Part shown: piece by piece, positions 1-4,755 of the stretch | Layout of the letters: each line of letters opens with the position of its first letter | Numbering within the stretch: the first letter of the stretch is position 1 | NCBI GenBank assembly: GCA_017964745.1 | Contig: JAGCRJ010000086.1 | Coordinates: 1-6,763, forward strand | Length of the DNA stretch: 6,763 nt | DNA from: Lachnospiraceae bacterium | GTDB lineage: Bacteria > Bacillota > Clostridia > Lachnospirales > Lachnospiraceae | Reading direction: 5' to 3' | Notes under the pieces: generated by a model | Databases searched by the model: none | What the model was told of the DNA's origin: nothing | What the model saw: only the letters and a program-made list of their open reading frames with translations | Program-made: the position numbers and the translations under genes

Positions 1-96
1 CTGTGCGATCTCCTGACGGCGGTTTACCTTGAGGTCATGGAGTTCGTCCTCGTACTGTCTGAGTCCCTCTTTTGTAAGCTTATTAGTATCTTCCAT
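1..96 (-). CDS. greA: Transcription elongation factor GreA, N-terminal 32 codons (runs off the window)
   Basis: GreA binds the secondary channel of RNA polymerase and stimulates cleavage of backtracked transcripts. Only the start of the N-terminal coiled-coil domain is here. The 32 residues begin MEDTNKLTKEGLRQYEDEL and continue with a helix ending RRQEIAQ, which fits the family signature L-T-x-E-G-L-x-x-(L/Y)-x-x-E-L-x-x-L-K followed by R-x-E-(I/V). The frame is open to the window edge. The start ATG (96-94) lies about 10 nt after an AAAGGGG ribosome binding site. It follows the csrA terminator and has its own sigma-A promoter at 201-173, so it is a separate transcription unit from the flagellar genes. 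The catalytic loop tip acidic residues and the C-terminal domain are outside the window, so a Gre-family paralogue cannot be fully excluded. Confidence 0.85.
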   Translation of the reverse strand, partial: MEDTNKLTKEGLRQYEDELHDLKVNRRQEIAQ

Positions 97-136
97 TATT
101 AGGTGTCCCCTTTCTGTCCTTATAAGAAGATTTAGC

Positions 137-164
137 GCACGGCAAACACGGTTCGCCTATGTGC
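137..164 (-). other. Structured 5' leader of the greA transcript
   Basis: On the minus strand an inner stem pairs GGCGAAC (157-151) with GTTTGCC (147-141) around a CGT loop, with one G-U pair. An outer stem pairs GCAC (164-161) with GTGC (140-137), leaving a three-base bulge. It starts only a few bases after the expected start site of the promoter at 201-173, so it would cap the 5' end of the mRNA. No U-tract follows, so it is not a terminator. A role in mRNA stability is inference; it matches no riboswitch class that I recognise. Confidence 0.45.
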
Positions 165-172
165 AAGTACCC

Positions 173-201
173 ATTTTATCGGGAAAACAGGCAATTGTCA
201 A
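173..201 (-). promoter_or_regulatory. Sigma-A promoter for greA
   Basis: The minus strand shows TTGACA (201-196), a 17-bp spacer and TAAAAT (178-173). The -35 box is perfect, the -10 box has five of six consensus bases and the spacing is ideal. Transcription should begin near 168-166 and give a leader of about 70 nt before the greA ATG. The -35 box starts one base after the T-tract of the csrA terminator, so the two units are packed back to back. Confidence 0.85.
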
Positions 202-230
202 GAAAACAGGGCGGTCTGAAAGACCGCCCT
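202..230 (-). terminator. Intrinsic terminator after csrA
   Basis: A perfect 10-bp inverted repeat, AGGGCGGTCT (230-221) and AGACCGCCCT (217-208), encloses a three-base loop and is followed on the minus strand by GTTTTC. It starts 13 bp after the csrA stop codon and marks the end of the flagellar operon. The T-run is short, so some read-through into greA is possible. On the plus strand no T-run follows, so it should work mainly in the minus direction. Confidence 0.85.
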
Positions 231-243
231 AAAAGTAATTGTC

Positions 244-462
244 TTAGCCCAAGAGATCCTTGAGAGCCTGCATTCCCGAAACGTCGGTAGCAGCCTTGTT
301 GGAATCCTGGATCTGGAGGTAAATCTCCTTACGGTATACGGGTACTTCTCTGGGAGCCGAGATGCCTATCTTGACCTGGTCTCCCTTTATTTCGAGGATG
401 GTCACTTCGATGTTGTTGCTGATGACCAGTGCCTCTCCTTTTTTACGGGAAAGTGCAAGCAT
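244..462 (-). CDS. csrA: Carbon storage regulator CsrA (RNA-binding translational repressor)
   Basis: CsrA is a small dimeric RNA-binding protein that covers ribosome binding sites carrying GGA motifs; in Bacillus it represses flagellin translation until FliW sequesters it. The 72-residue protein starts MLALSRKKGEALVI, the typical first strand, and contains GDQVKIGISAPREVPVYRKE, including Arg44, the RNA-contacting arginine of the family. Asn55 aligns with the B. subtilis CsrA residue implicated in sensitivity to FliW, and the tail after it is the extended C-terminus typical of CsrA proteins controlled by FliW. I chose the ATG at 462 because it gives the conserved N-terminus and follows AGGAGGG with good spacing; the frame could extend to an ATG at 498, but those 12 residues match nothing in the family. 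One base separates it from the fliW stop codon, and its ribosome binding site lies in the end of fliW, so translation is probably coupled. Confidence 0.96.
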   Translation of the reverse strand: MLALSRKKGEALVISNNIEVTILEIKGDQVKIGISAPREVPVYRKEIYLQIQDSNKAATDVSGMQALKDLLG

Positions 463-463
463 C

Positions 464-922
464 TTAGTTGCCCTCCTTTCTGGCCTTGAGGATGTCATAA
501 ATGGGGAATCTTACGGGGTAGTCGTTACCCTCGACGATTATCTGGGCTCCCTTCTTCTCATCGGAATTGATGATGATGGGTCCCTGAAGGTTAACGGTCA
601 TCTTGGTGAGGTCGGTGGGAACGGTAACGGTTACGAGTACAACGATGTTCTCATCGCTCAGATTTCCGAGATCAGAAAGAAGCTCTTCGCTGACCTGGGG
701 ATTATATGTCTCACATACCATAAGAGGATTCATAACGGGCATTGCAAAGCCGGGCTCCTCTATGGACTGGAAATATCTGATACCTGCGTCGTTTCCCTTC
801 TCCTCATCATGGATAAGAGTAAAATGCTTGAGATCGGGGAATCCTATGATTCCGTCCTCAAATGTAAGGATCTTCTCATCACTGATCTCTACTTCTCCGA
901 AAATCTTGGTTTTGATAAGCAT
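464..922 (-). CDS. fliW: Flagellar assembly factor FliW (CsrA antagonist)
   Basis: FliW is a cytoplasmic protein that binds flagellin or CsrA. When flagellin is exported, freed FliW binds CsrA and relieves its repression. The 152-residue protein has the family landmarks in order: IFGEVEI near residues 7-13, LTFEDGIIGFPDLKHF at 19-34, a YFQSIEEPGFAMPVMNP block at 50-66, the VTVP strand at 98-102 and NLQGPIIIN at 111-119, followed by GAQIIVEGNDYPVR. Length is normal for the family. The ATG at 922 lies five bases after AAAGGAG and 15 bp after the flgL stop codon. Position between flgL and csrA is the classic Firmicutes arrangement. Nothing in the sequence looks degraded. Confidence 0.96.
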   Translation of the reverse strand: MLIKTKIFGEVEISDEKILTFEDGIIGFPDLKHFTLIHDEEKGNDAGIRYFQSIEEPGFAMPVMNPLMVCETYNPQVSEELLSDLGNLSDENIVVLVTVTVPTDLTKMTVNLQGPIIINSDEKKGAQIIVEGNDYPVRFPIYDILKARKEGN

Positions 923-937
923 ATGGTCTCCTTTCCC

Positions 938-2572
938 TTACAGATAATTAAGCAGAGTATTCTGCATTATCTTGCTTGTAGCCATCAGAGCGGCCTCATA
1001 AGTAACGCTTGCGCTTTCAAGTCCGATCGCGACTTCGGTGATATCAATATCTTCGTTCTGGCTCTGAAGAGTCTCGAATGTGGTCTTCTGGTTCTGAAGC
1101 CTGGACTCGATGAGAGCGAGCTTTGAAGATCTTGTTCCGTTATTGGTGATCGCAAGGCTGGTGTCGTTCAGGTATCCCTGCATTGCGGTTATTCCCTGTT
1201 CGAAACGCTTCTGTGCGATGTCCTTCTGATAAGTGAATGCCTTGTTTGCCGCATCGAGCTGGTTCTGAAGGATGGTCCTGTCAGCGGGAGCCGTGGTGGA
1301 CTCGAGCTTCTTCTCAATGTCTGCGATGGTGGTCTCGAGATCAACAACTGCCTGCATTGCATTGACAAGGTCATCTATCTCTCTTCCGATCCCGAGCTTG
1401 AAGCATTCATCTGCGGTGGAATTGACTCTGATGGTGGTGTTGAAGCCTACATCGTACTCGATGGACTGTCTTTCCAGGGTCGTATCCAGGTAAGATTCAT
1501 TATACCTTAATAATGAAGTGCTATCTACATTAAATGTATTTCCTACCATCTCGCCTTCCATGGATGCGCTTCTGAAGAAGTGCTGGGGGCGGAGGTCTTC
1601 AGCCTTGAACTCTGTCTTCTGATAAGTGATCAGGATCTGGGACTCGTCCTTATCTCCGGTAGTCGCATCGTCCTTGGTAGCCATCAATTTGTCGTATACG
1701 TTCTTTCCGAGGAGGATCTCTCCGGTATCAGACAGATAGATGACCGCATCGTCATCGGTTGCGGCAAGCGAGTAAGGGTCCGTGCTGGGATCGCCGGGGT
1801 TTGCACCGGGGATGATATCCGTTGACTTATATGCTGTCATTCCGTTTATGGTCTGAAGAGTTCCGGCTGCATCATAGTACTGGATGATGGGCTCGGCGGA
1901 AAGCATATCGCTTCTGTAATCGCCCACATCATCAAGATCGTCATATGAAAGCCTGAATCTGTAGCAGGTGGACTGGCTTATGGGCTGCTCGGTAATGCCG
2001 GAATGGGTGGCATCGTCGAAATTGGCAGCGGTCCAGGTGGCGATATCGCCCTGGTTTACATGGGTTACGCTGTCGATCGCGGTACGGTCGACCTGCTCGG
2101 TCATCTGATATCTCATGTAGGTCTGCTTCTGGAAGGAAAGAGAGGTGTCGGTCCTGTATCCGGTAAATACATATCTTCCGGCATAATCCGCATCACCGGT
2201 CTTGTAGATCTCGCTTGAAAAAGCCTTGAGTTCTTCGAGAATGGTGTTCCTGTCGGAACTGGTAAGGTCGCCGTTTGCGCCCTTGGTGCAGTCATTCTGG
2301 CAGGAAGTGATTATTGAAGAAAGGGAAGAAAGAGCATCCTCTGTTACTTTAAGCCAGCTGGTGGCATCGGGGATGTTCTTGGAATAGTACTGGGTTACCT
2401 CGGTAACGTTTGAACGCAGCCTAAGAGCCCTGATAGCGATAACAGGGTCGTCGGAAGGTCTTATGATCTTTTTTTCCGATGAAAGCTGGCTGGTGAGTTT
2501 GTCTTCGAGGATCTTATTGGTGTTGATATTGGAGAGGTTGTTCCTCTGCATTATCTTATTGGTAATACGCAT
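938..2572 (-). CDS. flgL: Hook-filament junction protein FlgL (HAP3), long form
   Basis: FlgL forms the second ring of the hook-filament junction, between FlgK and flagellin, outside the cell. It is exported by the flagellar type III apparatus, so no signal peptide is expected and none is seen. The N-terminal flagellin-like region begins MRITNKIMQRNNLSNIN and has the RPSDDP motif at 38-43, followed by the D1 helices to about 140, including YAGRYVFTGYRTD. The C-terminal region from about 395 is helical, with SSKLALIESRL near 482-492 and an ending DITEVAIGLESASVTYEAAL before the final helix. Length is 544 residues against about 300 in E. coli and B. subtilis; the extra is a central segment of about 200 residues (150-370), rich in Asp, Thr and Tyr, presumably surface-exposed. 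Four cysteines occur (91, 95, 203, 390). The ATG follows AGGAGG by five bases, and its leader carries candidate CsrA sites. Confidence 0.95.
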   Translation of the reverse strand: MRITNKIMQRNNLSNINTNKILEDKLTSQLSSEKKIIRPSDDPVIAIRALRLRSNVTEVTQYYSKNIPDATSWLKVTEDALSSLSSIITSCQNDCTKGANGDLTSSDRNTILEELKAFSSEIYKTGDADYAGRYVFTGYRTDTSLSFQKQTYMRYQMTEQVDRTAIDSVTHVNQGDIATWTAANFDDATHSGITEQPISQSTCYRFRLSYDDLDDVGDYRSDMLSAEPIIQYYDAAGTLQTINGMTAYKSTDIIPGANPGDPSTDPYSLAATDDDAVIYLSDTGEILLGKNVYDKLMATKDDATTGDKDESQILITYQKTEFKAEDLRPQHFFRSASMEGEMVGNTFNVDSTSLLRYNESYLDTTLERQSIEYDVGFNTTIRVNSTADECFKLGIGREIDDLVNAMQAVVDLETTIADIEKKLESTTAPADRTILQNQLDAANKAFTYQKDIAQKRFEQGITAMQGYLNDTSLAITNNGTRSSKLALIESRLQNQKTTFETLQSQNEDIDITEVAIGLESASVTYEAALMATSKIMQNTLLNYL

Positions 2573-2577
2573 ATCTG

Positions 2578-2647
2578 CCTCCTGCGGGTTTTCCGCTCTT
2601 GGTCAGACATCCCTGTCGAACTGTCAGTGAAGGTTCCTTCCTTCACT
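2578..2647 (-). promoter_or_regulatory. flgL leader with candidate CsrA-binding hairpins
   Basis: Four GGA motifs lie in the 58 nt ending at the flgL ribosome binding site. The first sits in the six-base AAGGAA loop of a perfect 8-bp hairpin (AGTGAAGG 2647-2640, CCTTCACT 2633-2626). The second sits in the GGGA loop of a GACA/TGTC hairpin (2617-2606) whose core ACAGGGATGT matches the known CsrA consensus core ACARGGAUGU at all ten positions. The third lies at the edge of a short GCGG/CCGC hairpin (2596-2584), and the fourth is inside the AGGAGG ribosome binding site (2583-2578). GGA-to-GGA spacings are 25, 18 and 12 nt. A GGA in a hairpin loop plus one on the ribosome binding site is the arrangement known for CsrA-repressed leaders such as hag. 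Binding itself is inference. Confidence 0.6.
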
Positions 2648-2655
2648 ATGCTTCA

Positions 2656-2684
2656 ATTATACTCCGGTTTCGAGGATCAGTCTC
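2656..2684 (-). promoter_or_regulatory. Possible weak sigma-A promoter at the 3' end of the second flgK
   Basis: A perfect TATAAT (2661-2656) overlaps the flgK stop codon, with GAGACT (2684-2679) 17 bp upstream, which matches TTGACA at three of six bases. Initiation would fall near 2650, just before the 8-bp hairpin of the flgL leader, and would yield a leader of roughly 77 nt that contains all the candidate CsrA sites. Because the -35 box is weak and the site lies inside coding sequence, it could be chance. Confidence 0.25.
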
Positions 2685-4639
2685 TTGTATATTTCCTGGA
2701 AAACCGAGATCATCTTGGAGGAGAGGTTGAAAGCGTTCTGGAACTTGACCAGATTGACGGCTTCTTCGTCCTCATCCACGCCGGATACGGAAAGTCTTAC
2801 GTTTCCTATAGCCTGCTGAACCGATTCGTAGCTTGCAACTCCGGTATTTGCCGCTGCCGCACCGAGAGCTACATCTGAGAGAACTCCCTCGAGGAATCCC
2901 GAAGCGGTGCTTCCCCTGAAGGAATTGATGTCCTTCTCGCTTGTCATGTCCTTAAGTGCTTCAAGCAGATCGTTCTGTTCCACTCCGTCTCCCGCCTTGA
3001 ACTTGTTGGTCATAAGAGTCGGATCGTTGACCATTGCGGTCAGTATGGAGAAATTCTCCGCGGTGAGCTTGTAGTAGCTGTCATCCGTAACATCTACCGT
3101 GATGCTCGTTCCGTAGGTTGACTGCTTTACGGTGTCTTCCTTTGACGTATATGCCCTGAGGAGAGTATCGGCTCTCCAGGTTCCCGTCTGATTGGGGAAG
3201 AAGTACTGCTGATCATCAACGGGCATGTTGCCGGTGAACATTATCATTCCGGTTCCTTCCGGATGAGCATCGGTCTGATTGCCCTGCTTGAGGATATCGT
3301 TGAACTTCTCCGCGAAGGTTCTTACCCACTCATTCAACTGGTTCATGTAGTAGGGAATTCCCTCGTACTTGATGTTCTCACCTATCTTGGCAGGCTTTCC
3401 CACACGGTCGTTGGTGACGTGTCTGGGATTGAGCTGCTGCTTATTGCTGAGAACGAACTTATAAGTATAGGTTGCGTTTCCGCTCGCATCGATATCTACG
3501 CTGTATGACCATGAATCATAGTAGAATTCGGTATTTCCGAGGTTTATGATTCCGCCCTGGTCGGAAAGGTTACATGTATTGAGGTCGGTAAGGTAATCAT
3601 TGGTTACCTGTACGGTTACGGTATCGTGATCTCCGGTCTCGGGATCGTTGTATCCGTTGACCTGGGTATCGATAACGGTTCCGCTGAAGTATTCGCCGTT
3701 ATTTCCGTCCCTGAGCTCTACGAGTCCCCTGAGTTCTCCGCCGAGTCTTGCGTTGGAGAGCTTGAACTTCTCGCCGTTCTCCCAGTAGACATCATAAAGG
3801 CCGTTGATATCGGTCATATTGACCTTCTCGAAATCTTCCCTTGCGACGCAGGTAAGATCGTTATGCTCCTTGGCATCCACAAGGCTCTGTCCGCCTGCGA
3901 TCTTTACTATGTATCTGTAGGCACCGGTCTCTCTCTCGGGATCGTTCTTGTCATATACGGGGAGCTCTTCGGTCTCGACATCGACTATCTCGGAGAGTCT
4001 GTCGACGAGGAGGTCTCTTCTGTCCCTGAGCTCGTTGGCCTTCTGGCCGCCCATCTCTATTGTGGTGATCTGCTCGTTGAGGGTAGCGATCTCGGTGGAG
4101 ATGGAGTTGATATCGTCTATCTTGATCTTGATCTCGGAGTTTACGTCCTTCTGAACATTCTGAAGATTTCCGACGATCTGGTTGAAATAATCGGTAAGCT
4201 GTCCGGCGTATCCGACGAACTGGCTCTTAGCACTCGATGATCCGGGATCCTTCATGATCTCCTGGAGAGCCGTGGTCATGAGCTTGTCGTAGATCTGTGA
4301 AAAGCCGCCGTTCGTTCCGCTGTCATAGAAATAATCTTCAAGCTCTCTCATGTAATACTGCTTCATGTTGTATTCACCGAGCTTGGAGTTGTTGTTCCAG
4401 TACTTCTGGTCGTAGAAACCGTCCCTTATACGCTCAACGGAAAGAGTGTCGACGCCCGCGCCGGCACATCCGTAGGTCTGGAAAGTACGGATAGGAAAGG
4501 CTGCCTGGGTATCGACCGCCTGTCTGCTGTAACCTTCCGTCTGTACATTGGCTATATTATTGGCTGTGGTATTCAGATTCGCATTGGATGCGAGCAATCC
4601 GGAATATGCAATATTTAATCCAAAGAATTGTGAACTCAT
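2657..4639 (-). CDS. flgK: Hook-associated protein FlgK (HAP1), second of two tandem copies
   Basis: FlgK forms the first junction ring between hook and filament outside the cell, after export by the flagellar apparatus. This 660-residue protein has the rod/hook-type N-terminus (SGLLASNANLNTTANNIAN at 13-31, then TEGYSRQ), the FlgK-specific helix with LNEQITTIEMGGQKANELRD (187-206), GGQSLVDA at 249-256 and GGELRGLVELRDG at 300-312, the helix YMNQLNEWVRTFAEKFNDIL (431-450), and a C-terminal axial domain with EDEEAVNLVKFQNAFNLSSK (623-642). The GG-x-LV and GLVELRD features make it the more typical FlgK of the pair. A segment of about 110 residues (313-425) between the LRDG motif and the following helix looks like an added outer domain; it carries Cys356. 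The ATG lies seven bases after AGGAGG. It has its own candidate sigma-28 promoter at 4696-4670. Confidence 0.93.
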   Translation of the reverse strand: MSSQFFGLNIAYSGLLASNANLNTTANNIANVQTEGYSRQAVDTQAAFPIRTFQTYGCAGAGVDTLSVERIRDGFYDQKYWNNNSKLGEYNMKQYYMRELEDYFYDSGTNGGFSQIYDKLMTTALQEIMKDPGSSSAKSQFVGYAGQLTDYFNQIVGNLQNVQKDVNSEIKIKIDDINSISTEIATLNEQITTIEMGGQKANELRDRRDLLVDRLSEIVDVETEELPVYDKNDPERETGAYRYIVKIAGGQSLVDAKEHNDLTCVAREDFEKVNMTDINGLYDVYWENGEKFKLSNARLGGELRGLVELRDGNNGEYFSGTVIDTQVNGYNDPETGDHDTVTVQVTNDYLTDLNTCNLSDQGGIINLGNTEFYYDSWSYSVDIDASGNATYTYKFVLSNKQQLNPRHVTNDRVGKPAKIGENIKYEGIPYYMNQLNEWVRTFAEKFNDILKQGNQTDAHPEGTGMIMFTGNMPVDDQQYFFPNQTGTWRADTLLRAYTSKEDTVKQSTYGTSITVDVTDDSYYKLTAENFSILTAMVNDPTLMTNKFKAGDGVEQNDLLEALKDMTSEKDINSFRGSTASGFLEGVLSDVALGAAAANTGVASYESVQQAIGNVRLSVSGVDEDEEAVNLVKFQNAFNLSSKMISVFQEIYKRLILETGV

Positions 4640-4667
4640 GCAAAGTCCTCCTACGGTTTCACAATAA

Positions 4668-4742
4668 TTATATCGGTAAAAAGAAGGGGAGACTTAAGGT
4701 CTCCCCGCTGAAATTTGCGTAAATATGTGTCTTTTCGGGCAT
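4668..4742 (-). CDS. Possible 24-codon leader ORF across the terminator
   Basis: An ATG at 4742-4740, preceded by an AAAGGA-type ribosome binding site about six bases away, opens a 24-codon frame that begins MPEKTHIYANFSGETLSL and ends at a TAA at 4670-4668. It starts 13 bp after the first flgK stop codon and reads through the whole terminator hairpin. A ribosome translating it would occupy the hairpin and could prevent termination. There is no homology that I recognise and short frames like this are common by chance, so this is a low-confidence entry. Confidence 0.2.
   Translation of the reverse strand: MPEKTHIYANFSGETLSLPFFLPI
4670..4696 (-). promoter_or_regulatory. Sigma-28 (SigD/FliA)-like promoter for the second flgK and downstream genes
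   Basis: The minus strand shows TAAG (4696-4693), a 15-bp spacer and ACCGATAT (4677-4670). The Bacillus-type sigma-D consensus is TAAA-N15-GCCGATAT, so 10 of 12 positions match with ideal spacing. Late flagellar genes such as flgK, flgL and flagellin are commonly under this sigma factor. The -10 also contains a perfect TATAAT (4672-4667), but no good sigma-A -35 box lies 16-18 bp upstream. The -35 element sits in the loop of the terminator hairpin and the spacer holds its T-tract. Confidence 0.55.
4678..4706 (-). terminator. Intrinsic terminator-like hairpin between the two flgK genes
   Basis: GGGGAGAC (4706-4699) and GTCTCCCC (4693-4686) form a perfect GC-rich 8-bp stem around a five-base loop, followed on the minus strand by TTCTTTTT (4685-4678). 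This has the form of an intrinsic terminator and lies about 50 bp after the first flgK stop codon. Since genes of the same pathway follow closely, it probably lowers rather than abolishes read-through, or can be overridden. Confidence 0.75.
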
Positions 4743-4755
4743 TTTCCTTCCTTTA

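Noticed and set aside
97..136. CsrA control of greA through GGA motifs near its ribosome binding site
   Set aside because: Two GGA motifs are present, but neither is in a clear hairpin loop and the flanks match the CsrA consensus poorly.
463..498. Upstream ATG that would extend CsrA by 12 residues
   Set aside because: The extra residues overlap fliW and are absent from the CsrA family; the ATG at 462 has the better ribosome binding site and gives the conserved MLxLSRK start.
362..1126. 254-codon plus-strand open frame opposite csrA, fliW and the end of flgL
   Set aside because: It lies antisense to three well-identified genes, has no family features and its start is inside csrA; it is a shadow of the minus-strand codon use.
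2626..2647. Perfect 8-bp hairpin after the second flgK as a terminator
   Set aside because: No T-tract follows on either strand; a GGA-containing loop fits a protein-binding or stabilising element better.
3626..4240. 204-codon plus-strand open frame opposite the second flgK
   Set aside because: The protein is a Val/Leu/Asp/Gly-rich mirror of flgK codons with no ribosome binding site or recognisable domain.
4667..4695. Sigma-A promoter using the perfect TATAAT before the second flgK
   Set aside because: At 16-18 bp spacing the -35 hexamers have at most one or two consensus bases and there is no TG extension, so the sigma-28 reading is preferred, though dual recognition is possible.
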